The position numbers and the translations under genes were made by a program. A DNA stretch of 64,000 bases from Bacteroidota bacterium. GTDB taxonomy: Bacteria; Bacteroidota; Bacteroidia; NS11-12g; UBA955. Shown piece by piece: positions 54,927 to 63,811 of the stretch; positions within the stretch are counted from its first letter, which is position 1; every line of letters starts with the position of its first letter. The stretch covers positions 48,891-112,890 of the forward strand of contig JAEUUL010000021.1 of the NCBI GenBank assembly GCA_016787485.1. Direction: 5' to 3'. Below the pieces are notes generated by a model. It was given only the letters and a program-made list of their open reading frames with translations. It made no database searches and was not told the origin of the DNA.

Positions 54927-55854
54927 AACCATCACCATTTGCTGTCTGTTTGCAGGGCTGGAACCGCTGCAGGGACAAACCGACAGTACAGGCACAGACA
55001 GCACAGTGTATGCCCCGGATTCCGCATTCATTCCGGCTCCGGATTCGGTGTTCGTCGCCGGAGTGGAAGACACTACCCCGGCTCCTGCCAATGAGCCGGT
55101 ATATGCAAAATACACCCCTCCCCTGGAGTCCCTCAGTTTAAGACTCATCAATGGCCACACTACCCACAATCTGTATAAAGGCGAGTTGGAGTTTTGCATT
55201 CAGCACCGGTTTGGCATACTCAGTGGTGGAAATGAGAAGTTCTTTGGTCTGGATGAGAGCAATATCCGTATTGGATTTGACTACGGAGTGCGCGACTGGC
55301 TCACTGTGGGTATTGGCCGCAGTGGCATGGGAAAAACCATCAACGGTTATACCAAATTCCGGCTGGTAAAACAGGGAAAATGGCCTGTATCTGCTGCATG
55401 GCTCAGTGACTGGGCCATCAACGGACTGAAAAAAGACCCTGTGCTTGATCCATGGTACAACACACACCGCTACCGGTATACCCACCAGCTCATAGTTTCA
55501 CGCAGTTTCGGCAACCGCGCTGTCATCCATCTTTTGCCCACACTGGTTCACCGCAATCTGGTAGATTCCATACAGACACCCAATGATTTGTTTTTGCTGA
55601 TGGGTACTGCCCGGGTAAAAATTGTGAACGGGCTGAACCTGACTGCCGAATACAGTTACATGTTTCATTCCCTCCGTAAACGGTTGAATCCTTCAGCAGG
55701 AATTGGCGTGGAATTGTACACGGGCAGACATATTTTCCAATTTACCTTTACCAATGCCAACAGCATGAACGAACCCATGTTTCTCACCGATCCGAACGGG
55801 GCCATACGCAACGGGGATATCCGTTTTGGATTCAACATTGTGCGCAGGTGGTGA
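54904..55854 (+). CDS. DUF5777-like outer-membrane beta-barrel protein
   Basis: About 316 residues. The ATG at 54904 or GTG at 54910 begins a signal peptide (VHRIIKTITICCLFAGL, cleaved near LQGQ); the GTG is favoured by analogy with the previous gene junction. A Pro/Asp-rich linker leads to LSLRLINGHTTHNLYKGEL, IQHRFGILSGG, NIRIGFDYGVRDWLTVGIGR and the C-terminal GDIRFGFNIVRRW, which form alternating strands of a barrel, as in DUF5777 proteins that are found next to c-type cytochromes. It follows the cytochrome lipoproteins without a gap, so a joint envelope function is likely. No enzyme motif is present. Confidence 0.8.
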   Translation: MQVHRIIKTITICCLFAGLEPLQGQTDSTGTDSTVYAPDSAFIPAPDSVFVAGVEDTTPAPANEPVYAKYTPPLESLSLRLINGHTTHNLYKGELEFCIQHRFGILSGGNEKFFGLDESNIRIGFDYGVRDWLTVGIGRSGMGKTINGYTKFRLVKQGKWPVSAAWLSDWAINGLKKDPVLDPWYNTHRYRYTHQLIVSRSFGNRAVIHLLPTLVHRNLVDSIQTPNDLFLLMGTARVKIVNGLNLTAEYSYMFHSLRKRLNPSAGIGVELYTGRHIFQFTFTNANSMNEPMFLTDPNGAIRNGDIRFGFNIVRRW

Positions 55855-56039
55855 ACATATCGAAATACACGGTGACCATTTCCTGAAGGGATACTTCATT
55901 CCTCCCACGGATTCAGCACATCAGCGATTCAGTGGATTTGGAATCCAAAACGGAGTAACGCTATTCAACCGGAGTACCGTTTCCAAATCATTCAGAATCA
56001 GTTCATTTTCCAACTGCAAGTGCAGAAAATTTCAAAGGC

Positions 56040-56070
56040 TTGACAGTATGGAACCAATTTCGTAAACTTG
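56040..56070 (+). promoter_or_regulatory. Possible promoter TTG-N20-TAAACTTG, 4 bases before ATG at 56075
   Basis: TTG (56040-56042) and TAAACTTG (56063-56070, one mismatch from TAnnTTTG) are 20 bases apart, and TAAA precedes the ATG. It would start a second transcript in the envelope block. The 220-base gap 55855-56074 contains no gene or RNA that I can recognise. Confidence 0.45.
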
Positions 56071-56074
56071 TAAA

Positions 56075-56989
56075 ATGCGGAGGTGGAGCTTAGGCATACT
56101 TTTGCCTTGTCTGGTGTGGGTTTCCTGCAAGAAAACAGAGTACCTCACGGTGCCTGGTAACAAAGCACCGGACTATCACAGCATTCCCACCATTATGGTG
56201 GAAAATTATGTAAACCGGGTGTTTATAGACCTCCTTGGGCGGGAGGCCACAGATTCTGAACGCAATGAAAGGGTAGCCTATCTGAAGATGCGGAATCTGT
56301 CTCTGGCTGCCCGCGATACAATGATTTCCTTTCTGCAATACGATACGGTTTACCACACCGGTGACTCCTCCTACCGGCATGCATGTTTCCAGCGTATTTA
56401 TGACTTGAGCAAAGCCCGTTTTCTGGAAGGCGCCAGCGACCCCGACATTGCCCAGAATGTGGGAATCCTGGAATTCAGCATTACGGTTTCGCGGCTCAAT
56501 GGTGATTCCGTAGGCGTTTATGCAGCAAAGGCAGAGCAGGACAAATACCGCAATATCCTCAACAGCCGCTGGAAATACCGCCGCAACATGATTTCTTACG
56601 GAGATATGTGCGCTGCTATGCTGAACAACGCAATCTACGACCAGATCAATATGAACAGCTTTAATTATGTAAATGCCACCTTCGATGATCTGTTTCAGCG
56701 CCGGCCCACCCAGAGTGAGTTTACAAATGCCTACGACATCATAGACAAAAACATACCCAGATCCCTCTTTGGGTATTGGGCAGCCAATAAAAACGAGTAC
56801 TGTTCTGTGCTTACCCAATGCCCGGAATTTTATGAGGCACAAATTCGCTGGACCTATTACGTATTGCTGCAGCGACAGGCGACTACCCAGGAGGTCATCA
56901 ACCTCTTTGGTAACTACAGCCGCACCAAAAACCTGCAGGATGTTCAACTTCAAATCATGAAAACAGATGAATATGCGCAGTTTCGCTAA
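56075..56989 (+). CDS. Lipoprotein resembling DUF1549-type (PSCyt2) proteins
   Basis: A 304-residue lipoprotein with signal MRRWSLGILLPCLVWVSC and lipobox VSC. The segment MVENYVNRVFIDLLGREATD then ERNERVAYLK matches the opening of planctomycete DUF1549 domains (Φ-Φ-x-x-Φ-Φ-x-D-L-x-G-R-x-P/A-T). Later repeats of the same idea occur (NATFDDLFQRRPTQSEFTN and TYYVLLQRQATTQEVIN), giving a helical, possibly DUF4214-like repeat protein. In Planctomycetes such domains accompany cytochrome-c and DUF1501 genes, as here. The biochemical role of DUF1549 is unknown. The next gene overlaps its end. Confidence 0.68.
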   Translation: MRRWSLGILLPCLVWVSCKKTEYLTVPGNKAPDYHSIPTIMVENYVNRVFIDLLGREATDSERNERVAYLKMRNLSLAARDTMISFLQYDTVYHTGDSSYRHACFQRIYDLSKARFLEGASDPDIAQNVGILEFSITVSRLNGDSVGVYAAKAEQDKYRNILNSRWKYRRNMISYGDMCAAMLNNAIYDQINMNSFNYVNATFDDLFQRRPTQSEFTNAYDIIDKNIPRSLFGYWAANKNEYCSVLTQCPEFYEAQIRWTYYVLLQRQATTQEVINLFGNYSRTKNLQDVQLQIMKTDEYAQFR

Positions 56990-57467
56990 AATGGCTGCTG
57001 CTTCGGCCTTATGTATACTGCTGCTGAATGGCTGCAAGAAGGAAACCATTGTAAACTACGAAGTAAACAAGGAACCTGTATATGAGGACAAGGCCCGCAA
57101 GACCAAACGCAAGTCCGACGCTGAATACATCAGCATTTTGTACACGAATCTTTACCAAACCCCCATTTCCCCGTCACAACTGTACAAAACCCAGAGTGTG
57201 ATTTACTCCATTGGCGACCACAATGTGGCCAGCGAGATGGTATTGAGCAATTATTTCAATACCAGCGGACTGAAAATACCTGCAGACAGCTACATGCGTT
57301 CGAACCTGGATACCTTTATTACAGAAACCTATAAGCGGTTTTACCTGCGGTATCCCAGTGAGGGCGAAAAGGCTTTTTTCAAAAACTACATTGGCAACAA
57401 CAGCAACGTTTCTGTGGAGATGGTGTACACAGCATTTGCAGTAAGCGATGAATACCAATATTATTAA
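56973..57467 (+). CDS. Lipoprotein related to the previous DUF1549/DUF4214-like protein
   Basis: A 164-residue lipoprotein. The ATG at 56973 (MRSFAKMAAASALCILL, lipobox LNGC) overlaps the upstream gene by 17 bases; an ATG two codons earlier is also possible. Segments EYISILYTNLYQTPISPSQL and TFITETYKRFYLRYPSEGE then KAFFKNYIGNNSNV and AFAVSDEYQYY give the same helical motif (R-x-Y/F-x-R-x-P-x-x-x-E) as the previous protein, in a shorter form. It probably forms part of the same surface complex. Function unknown. Confidence 0.65.
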   Translation: MRSFAKMAAASALCILLLNGCKKETIVNYEVNKEPVYEDKARKTKRKSDAEYISILYTNLYQTPISPSQLYKTQSVIYSIGDHNVASEMVLSNYFNTSGLKIPADSYMRSNLDTFITETYKRFYLRYPSEGEKAFFKNYIGNNSNVSVEMVYTAFAVSDEYQYY

Positions 57468-57476
57468 AGCCTCATG

Positions 57477-57505
57477 TAGTGGCGTGGCCAGACCCGCCAC
57501 CGCTA
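57477..57505. repeat. Short hairpin repeat containing GACCCGCCACCG
   Basis: TAGTGGCG (57477-57484) and CGCCA-CCG-CTA (57495-57505) can pair with a 3-base bulge around a short loop. The 12-base word GACCCGCCACCG (57491-57502) is repeated exactly at 63909-63920. It lies in the 77-base gap before the DUF1501 gene and may be a REP-like element or an mRNA hairpin. Confidence 0.45.
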
Positions 57506-57544
57506 GTGAAACACATGTTGTGGGTTGAAATCAAATAGTGAAAA

Positions 57545-58885
57545 ATGAACAGAAAAGACTTTTTTAAGAAAGCAGGGCTGGCCACAGCAGGTGGTCTGGC
57601 GGCACCGTATATATTGCCTTCGGGCCGGTTGTTTGGCCGCACCAATACACCCAAAGCAGAATATGTGGTGCTGGTGATGTTTGCCGGCGGAGTGCGGCAG
57701 CAGGAATCTGTGCTGAAACGCTACCTTGAAGACAGCCAGGAGGTATCCGGGGCCAGCGGCAATATCATGCCCAACATATTCAATGGCGGTTTTCCCACAA
57801 AAAAGGTGGTGTTCGGTACCGACCTTCCCGGCAATCCCAAAGGCAGCGAGCCCATTCCACGCATTCTCAGCAGCAGTCTGGAACAGACTGGCACCATATT
57901 CAACGAAGTGAATGCGCAGAGTGCCGGCCACTACGTAGGACTGAACACATTGGTAACCGGCAGTACCGGCACCGCACAGGGCCTGAAAGTGCGACCCCGC
58001 TACCCCACTATTTTTGAATACCTGCGCCGGCATGCCGGTTTCAAAGCCACGGATACCTGGTTTATAGCCAATACCATAGGAAACAGCACTCCCCTGCTCA
58101 ACTGCAGCAACAATGCGGAATACGGCCTGCAATACGGTGGAAATATGTTTGCCGCCCCGGTTACTTTCGGCAGCATGGGCCGCGAAATTCTGGGTAACGG
58201 CAAACCATACAGCCGCACAGACCTGGAACCCATGTACTTTATGAAAAACTTTCTGGACCAGAGTTTTGGCCTTACTGCCGACCAGATGATGAGCATAAAG
58301 AATACAGACGAAGAACGCACCATCATCAAGGAATTTATCCGCACGGTTTTTCAGAGGCAAACTGCGGGACAGATTGTAAAACCGCCCGTAACGGACAACG
58401 GCGATGCCGTAAACATCAGCTATGCAGCTGAAGTATTGCGCTATTTCAAGCCGAAAATGCTGGCCGTGAACATGAGCAGTGTGGATGGTTGTCACAGCAA
58501 CTTTACCGGCTACCTGCGCAGTCTGCACCGGGCAGACCATGCCGTGGGCTGGTTGTGGAATTATATCCAGAACAATATCCCTGAAATGTCTGGCAAAACC
58601 ATCATGATCATTGCACCGGAATGTGGCCGAAACCTGAATCCGAACCCCATACTGGATGAAAACGACTGGTATGCCTTTGACCACAGCGATTCCAATTCAC
58701 TGCGGGTATGGGCAGCTATGGCCGGTAAAAACGTGCCTAACCTGTCGGTTGGCGGGCCCGGCAACACGGTAGGCCGCCTCACCGATATTGTACCTACCAT
58801 TGCAGATATATTCGGAATTTACGATGAAGTGATGGCCAGTCCGTATATAGACCCCCTTGCAAAAAGTTTATTCCTGAGAATGTAA
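57545..58885 (+). CDS. DUF1501 (sulfatase/alkaline-phosphatase-fold) protein with Tat-like signal
   Basis: A 446-residue protein. The N-terminus NRKDFFKKAGLATAGGLAAP resembles a degenerate Tat signal (RK rather than RR), so it may be exported folded. The body has DUF1501 features: EYVVLVMFAGGVRQQE near the start, NTLVTGSTGTAQ, an HSN-containing segment VDGCHSNFTGYLR and the C-terminal TVGRLTDIVPTIADIFGI. DUF1501 belongs to the alkaline phosphatase/sulfatase superfamily but usually lacks a proven activity. In Planctomycetes and Bacteroidota it is linked to DUF1549/DUF1800 and cytochrome-type proteins, a context repeated here. The next gene starts 2 bases later. Confidence 0.85.
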   Translation: MNRKDFFKKAGLATAGGLAAPYILPSGRLFGRTNTPKAEYVVLVMFAGGVRQQESVLKRYLEDSQEVSGASGNIMPNIFNGGFPTKKVVFGTDLPGNPKGSEPIPRILSSSLEQTGTIFNEVNAQSAGHYVGLNTLVTGSTGTAQGLKVRPRYPTIFEYLRRHAGFKATDTWFIANTIGNSTPLLNCSNNAEYGLQYGGNMFAAPVTFGSMGREILGNGKPYSRTDLEPMYFMKNFLDQSFGLTADQMMSIKNTDEERTIIKEFIRTVFQRQTAGQIVKPPVTDNGDAVNISYAAEVLRYFKPKMLAVNMSSVDGCHSNFTGYLRSLHRADHAVGWLWNYIQNNIPEMSGKTIMIIAPECGRNLNPNPILDENDWYAFDHSDSNSLRVWAAMAGKNVPNLSVGGPGNTVGRLTDIVPTIADIFGIYDEVMASPYIDPLAKSLFLRM

Positions 58886-58887
58886 CC

Positions 58888-59823
58888 ATGAGAGCAGCCA
58901 TTTTAATCCTCGTCGCCATTGCCCTTTTGCCTGCCTGTAAGAAAAGCAGCAACAACAAAATAGACAATCCCTACAACACGGTGGTGATACCACCCAGGGA
59001 CACCAAAGGCAAAGACTCCACATACGACCCGCAAAGCCTGCAGGGCCTGCACAGAGACCTGTTTGCACCCACGTGCGCAAACAGTGGTTGCCACGACGGC
59101 ACCTTTGAACCGGACTTTCGCACAGTGCAAAGCACTTACGCCAGCCTGATCAATATAAAACCCATCAAAAACGATACAGCAGGCACCTTCAATGCGCGTG
59201 TATTGCCGGGCAATGCCGATGCCAGTATACTCATCTACCGCATGACGGTGGATTTGGGTGGCAACAGCGGCATTATGCCCATCGTGCTGGATCCGGGAAG
59301 TACCTATCCGGCCAAAAAAGCGGAACATCTGGCCAACCTGAAGGCATGGATCAACAAAGGTGCACCAGACTTTAGCGGCAAAATGCCAGGACCAGTGGAT
59401 TTTCCCCCTCAGATTCTGGGCGTTCAGGGCCTGGTAGGTGGCAATGCACAGGGCCGGGGTGGCAAATACGAACCATTGGTTACTTCATCGGGCCAGAATC
59501 TGGAGCTCTGGTTTTCCCTTGCCGACGATAAGCTGGCGCAGGGCAGCCTTACCAATATGACCATCAACTGGAGTACAGACCCTAACAACTACGACACGAA
59601 CAATGAAAAACCCCTTCAGAAGGCGACCTCAAAACTCATGTCGGGCCTGTACGCCCCCAGCACTTCTTATGAGTGGTATTACACGTTTTCTACAGCCGGG
59701 CTGAATACCGGTGATGTCATCTGGTTCCGCATCCACTGCTCCGACGGGGTAAATGACTATTACCTGCCCAATGTGAACAGTATGTTTTTTCTTAAAAAGT
59801 ACTTCGCTGTACGCATTCCATGA
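58888..59823 (+). CDS. CxxxxCH cytochrome-like lipoprotein with C-terminal beta domain
   Basis: A 311-residue lipoprotein (signal MRAAILILVAIALLPAC, lipobox LPAC). Residues ~45-155 are a cytochrome-c-like unit (LFAPTCANSGCHDGTFEP, VLPGNADASILIYRM, LANLKAWINKGAPDF) with a CxxxxCH motif as in the 53861 protein. The remaining half is a beta-sandwich-like domain (NLELWFSLADDKL, YEWYYTFSTAGLN). Residues in the MTVDLGGNSGIMPI segment could supply the distal Met. It overlaps the next gene by four bases (ATGA). Heme attachment to CxxxxCH is less certain than to CxxCH, so binding is tentative. Confidence 0.78.
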   Translation: MRAAILILVAIALLPACKKSSNNKIDNPYNTVVIPPRDTKGKDSTYDPQSLQGLHRDLFAPTCANSGCHDGTFEPDFRTVQSTYASLINIKPIKNDTAGTFNARVLPGNADASILIYRMTVDLGGNSGIMPIVLDPGSTYPAKKAEHLANLKAWINKGAPDFSGKMPGPVDFPPQILGVQGLVGGNAQGRGGKYEPLVTSSGQNLELWFSLADDKLAQGSLTNMTINWSTDPNNYDTNNEKPLQKATSKLMSGLYAPSTSYEWYYTFSTAGLNTGDVIWFRIHCSDGVNDYYLPNVNSMFFLKKYFAVRIP

Positions 59824-60275
59824 AAAGGTTGATTCATATCGTGTTCACCGGAATGTGTATGGTGCTGTTACTCACTACTGCCTGCAGCGAGACCCAAATC
59901 ACTACAGGCAATCCGGTGCCTGCCCTGCAATTGCAGAACCTCACCCCCACAAACCTGCAACAGTTTAAAGACTCCGTTACGGTTACCCTGATGTATGAAG
60001 ACGGAGACGGAGACCTGGGTTTTGAAAATGCAGACATCAACAGCCTTGAAGTGCAGGATGACCGGCTGAGCAAGCCTGATTACTACTACGTGGCCCCGCT
60101 GGCCCCGCTTACCGCCAAAATCCATATCAAAGGCACTCTGGCACTGAAACTGCGTAACTTGTTTCTGCTGGGCACAGGCAACGCAGAGACCACCGTTTTG
60201 CGTCTGAGAATCAAAGACAGGGCCGGCAACTGGAGCAATACAGTAACAACACCCGAAATCACCATACGCAAATAA
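59820..60275 (+). CDS. Small lipoprotein with a beta-sandwich-like domain
   Basis: A 151-residue lipoprotein (signal MKRLIHIVFTGMCMVLLL, lipobox TTAC). After a linker it reads FKDSVTVTLMYEDGDGDLGF, an acidic turn suggestive of calcium binding, and ends LRLRIKDRAGNWSNTV with a final strand EITIRK. This is the pattern of short Bacteroidota lipoproteins attached to the outer membrane next to T9SS proteins. It lies between the cytochrome lipoprotein (4-base overlap) and the CUB protein (4-base gap). No specific function is known. Confidence 0.68.
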   Translation: MKRLIHIVFTGMCMVLLLTTACSETQITTGNPVPALQLQNLTPTNLQQFKDSVTVTLMYEDGDGDLGFENADINSLEVQDDRLSKPDYYYVAPLAPLTAKIHIKGTLALKLRNLFLLGTGNAETTVLRLRIKDRAGNWSNTVTTPEITIRK

Positions 60276-60279
60276 CTGA

Positions 60280-63200
60280 TTGAAAAAACTTTACACATAC
60301 CTGCTTCTGCTATTGGTTTCAACATCTGCCTTTGCGCAGACGGAAGTTTTTATGGCCAACGGAAGGGTGCGTGTGTGCAAAGGCATTCTCAAGGACAGCG
60401 AAAAAGGAAAAACCAAGGGAGACTACGATCACAACGAGAATTACACCCTAACCATTTCTATACCCGGTGCCAAAAGCATCACCCTGAAGTTCAAGAGTTT
60501 CTGCACAGAAAAAGACAACGACATACTGCGCATCTTCGATGGCAAAGACACCTTTGCTGCGCTGATTGGAACCTACAGTGGCACCAAAAATCCCGGTACC
60601 ATCACCAGCAAAGACAGTTTTATCACCCTGCATTTCCGCAGCGACAAGAGTGTAGCCTGTTATGGCTGGGAGGCAGACATTGTCACCAATATCATTCCAC
60701 CGAAAGTTCCCAAACTGACGCTGGTCAGCAGTGTAAAGTGCAAGGATGTGAGCTTCACCTTCGACACGGACAGGCCCGTACCCTGCGACTCCTTCAAAGT
60801 GGGCAACGCCAGTCTCAGCGGTCCAGTAGCTCCATCCATAACAGCCATTGCCGCAACCAATTGCAGTGCCGGAAAGGCCACCCGTTTTCAGGTTACTCTG
60901 GGTGGTGTGCTGAATCTGAATGGCAGCTACACCTTCAACGCCACCATTTACGAAAAAGACTTCTGCGACAGCTTTTATCCACTCAACTGCAAGGTCACCT
61001 TCAGCATAGCCGATTGTCCGCTGACGGTCGTACTCAAGGCCGACTCCGACACCATTTGTAAAAACTCCTGCACCTGGCTGCGTGCAACGGTAGCCGGCGG
61101 AAGTCCCTCCAAATATGTGTATACATGGACCCCTTCCGGCCTTAGCGGTGCTGGTCCGCACAAGGTATGCCCCACCACCAATACCCGTTATATATTGCGG
61201 GTAACCGATGGCAGCAGCATTCCCAGCAGCGACACGGTGGATATTGCTGTATTGAGTCCGCCCCAGGCCATGGCAGATACCGAAGTATGCTACTACAGCA
61301 GCAACTTTTATGTACGCGCCACCCCACCCGGCGGCAAATGGTATGGAAAAGGAATAGTCAACAGCACCACCGGTGAGTATAAACCCAACGGCAACTACGG
61401 AAACAACAAAATCTGGTATCAGGTAGGCAACTGTGCAGATACCATGCTTGTGAACGTAACCACGCCCTGGAATCTGGAAAACCAGTTCTGTCCCGGTACT
61501 GCACCCCGTGCTGTATGGTGGTACGGACCCGCCGGCGGCACCTGGAGTGGGCCCAACATCACCCCGGCAGGCATATTTGACCCCAAAACAGCCGGTACAT
61601 ACCAGGACACATACACATGGAAAGGCTGCATCTCTGTCAAGAAAATCCTGGTGCAGGGCATCAACGCCAAACCCTTTGACACCACTTGCGAAAGCCGCAC
61701 ACTCGATACACTGCAGTTTACACCCTATGGGGTTTATATGACCTGGTTTCCGGGTCTGATAAACAGTTATTACGGATGGTTCAATCCCAGCGCCATGGGC
61801 GGACCGGGGAACAAGATGATTGTTTTCAATGGCGGGGGTTGCACAGACACGACCATGCTCACGGTGCTTGCCTCAGAGGCCGGACCCAATGATACGTTTT
61901 GCCCGCACGCGGGGAAAAAGGTCCTCACCGGTTTCAGACCCGGCACAGGCTATACATGGACCGGTCGCGGCATTACAGACCCCAACCTGCCCGATTATGA
62001 TCCCGCATTCTTTTTCGGATTGGGAAAACCCACCTGGAGAGATACCCTCACCATTCGCGCAGGGGTTTGCTCCGACAAAAAGTATGTGTACCTCATCCCC
62101 ACCAAAATTGCCAAACCCGATACCCAGTTCTTCTGCCTGGAATCTGCGGCACGCAGTGTAAATATCCCGGCGGCGGGTGTGGGTCCGGCCGGGGGCAAGT
62201 GGACTGGAAAAGGGGTAAGTGCAGGGGGCATTTTCACGCCCGCTGTTGCCGGATATGGCGCCCATACCCTCACCTATACCAAAAACGGCTGTACCGACTC
62301 TCTGGTGGCCTTTGTACGGCCCAAACCGGTTATACAGTCCGACACTACGGTTTGTATTGCCTCATCGCCCTTCAATTTGTATGCGCAAATGACCGGAGGC
62401 GCCTTTTATGGCACCGGAATCACCAACAATGCGCTGGGCAGCTTCTCACCCACAGTGGCCGGCAAGGGGCTGAAAAACATCACCTATGTAAGCAAACAGG
62501 GCTGCATTGCCACCTGCAAATTAACTGTAGATACCATGCCCGTGGTTTATTTCACCAACACGGTTTCTGATTTCTGCTTTAAGGATTCCGGATTTGCCCT
62601 CACGGCCATGCCTGCCGGTGGCTCGTTTTACGGAGCCGGTGTTGCAGGCACTCAGTTCAACCCCAACAAAGCGGGAAGTGGCAACCACAAACTGGCATAC
62701 ACCGTTAAATCCGGAACCTGCACGGGCTCGGCCAATTTTGATGTCATCGTCAACGACACACTGAAAATTGCTGTTACCCCGGGCCGCGATACCATTTGTC
62801 CGGGTGAGGTGGTATGGCTGCGCAGCAAAGGCAGTGGTGGCGATGCTTCATCGTATTTTTACAATTGGAGCCACGGACAAACCGGAAACGGCACTTTTGT
62901 GAGTCCGGCCAGCACGCAGCAGTACACTGTTACCCTTACCGACGGATGCAGCGACCCTGCAATTGCAACGGTAGACATTTTCAAACACCCCAAACCGTAC
63001 TTCAGCAGCAGCAGCAGCGCACCCAAATGTTTCGGACAAACGGGCTTTGCCAAAGTACAGATGAAAGACGCCGACCCCTACCTTTTCCAATGGGATGTGA
63101 GTCCGCCCTATACAGGCGACAGCCTTACCGCTGCAGTGGGCAACAGTTACCGCGTTACTGCCACCAACCTGCGCACCGGCTGCACCAACGATACCAGCGT

Positions 63201-63771
63201 GGAAATACCCGGTTACAAAGCCATTCAGGCGGGTTTTATCCTCAACATTCCCAACGGAGAAAAATGCCTCAGCAATATCTTTCCTCAACTGCGTCTGTTC
63301 AACACCGGGCAGGGCGGAGAAACAGGCACCTGGTACTGGGGAGATGGCAGCACCGAGCCTTTCGACCCCAATACAAATCCCAAACACACTTACAACGGGG
63401 ATTTGAATACCTACACCCTCAAACTGGTGATCTTCAATGCCGGAGGTTGCAAGGACAGTGCCACCGCAATGGTTTGCTTCCGCGATACCGTGGTGATGTA
63501 TATTCCCACTGCCTTTACCCCGGATGGGGACAACCGCAATGATGTATTCGCCCCATCTCTGAACGGGGTTCGGGATTACCGTTTCATTGTTTACAATCGC
63601 TGGGGACAAGTGATTTTTGAAGCCACCGATGTAAGCCAGAGCTGGGACGGCACTCACAACGGGAAACCCTGTCCTGAAGGGATATATAGCTGGTATATGA
63701 CCTACAAGGGCCGCAAAATCCCCATGCAGCAAACCAAAGGCAGCCTGCTCCTGATGCGGAATAAGGAGTAG
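60280..63771 (+). CDS. Large surface protein: CUB domain, repeats, PKD, gliding motility-type C-terminus
   Basis: An 1163-residue secreted protein beginning with TTG at 60280 and a signal peptide (MKKLYTYLLLLLVSTSAFA, then Q). Residues ~45-135 are a CUB-like domain (NYTLTISIPGAKSITLKF, DNDILRIFDGKD, ITLHFRSDKSVACYGWEA). A long series of Cys/Gly-rich repeats follows (GGKWYGKGIVNS, GGTWSGPNITPAGIF, GGKWTGKGVSAGGIF, GGAFYGTGITNN and GGSFYGAGVAGT), then a PKD domain (GTWYWGDGSTEPF). It ends in a gliding motility-associated/T9SS type B domain (TAFTPDGDNRNDVFAP, IVYNRWGQVIF, GIYSWYMTYKGR). It is the last gene of the envelope block and its likely exported structural or adhesive product. Confidence 0.9.
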   Translation: MKKLYTYLLLLLVSTSAFAQTEVFMANGRVRVCKGILKDSEKGKTKGDYDHNENYTLTISIPGAKSITLKFKSFCTEKDNDILRIFDGKDTFAALIGTYSGTKNPGTITSKDSFITLHFRSDKSVACYGWEADIVTNIIPPKVPKLTLVSSVKCKDVSFTFDTDRPVPCDSFKVGNASLSGPVAPSITAIAATNCSAGKATRFQVTLGGVLNLNGSYTFNATIYEKDFCDSFYPLNCKVTFSIADCPLTVVLKADSDTICKNSCTWLRATVAGGSPSKYVYTWTPSGLSGAGPHKVCPTTNTRYILRVTDGSSIPSSDTVDIAVLSPPQAMADTEVCYYSSNFYVRATPPGGKWYGKGIVNSTTGEYKPNGNYGNNKIWYQVGNCADTMLVNVTTPWNLENQFCPGTAPRAVWWYGPAGGTWSGPNITPAGIFDPKTAGTYQDTYTWKGCISVKKILVQGINAKPFDTTCESRTLDTLQFTPYGVYMTWFPGLINSYYGWFNPSAMGGPGNKMIVFNGGGCTDTTMLTVLASEAGPNDTFCPHAGKKVLTGFRPGTGYTWTGRGITDPNLPDYDPAFFFGLGKPTWRDTLTIRAGVCSDKKYVYLIPTKIAKPDTQFFCLESAARSVNIPAAGVGPAGGKWTGKGVSAGGIFTPAVAGYGAHTLTYTKNGCTDSLVAFVRPKPVIQSDTTVCIASSPFNLYAQMTGGAFYGTGITNNALGSFSPTVAGKGLKNITYVSKQGCIATCKLTVDTMPVVYFTNTVSDFCFKDSGFALTAMPAGGSFYGAGVAGTQFNPNKAGSGNHKLAYTVKSGTCTGSANFDVIVNDTLKIAVTPGRDTICPGEVVWLRSKGSGGDASSYFYNWSHGQTGNGTFVSPASTQQYTVTLTDGCSDPAIATVDIFKHPKPYFSSSSSAPKCFGQTGFAKVQMKDADPYLFQWDVSPPYTGDSLTAAVGNSYRVTATNLRTGCTNDTSVEIPGYKAIQAGFILNIPNGEKCLSNIFPQLRLFNTGQGGETGTWYWGDGSTEPFDPNTNPKHTYNGDLNTYTLKLVIFNAGGCKDSATAMVCFRDTVVMYIPTAFTPDGDNRNDVFAPSLNGVRDYRFIVYNRWGQVIFEATDVSQSWDGTHNGKPCPEGIYSWYMTYKGRKIPMQQTKGSLLLMRNKE

Positions 63772-63811
63772 TTACTGGTTGTTGGTTATTGGGGGGTAAA
63801 TACCTCAATCC

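Noticed and set aside
57503..58684. A 393-codon open frame opposite the DUF1501 gene
   Set aside because: Antisense to a well-supported gene; its translation is low-complexity and matches nothing.
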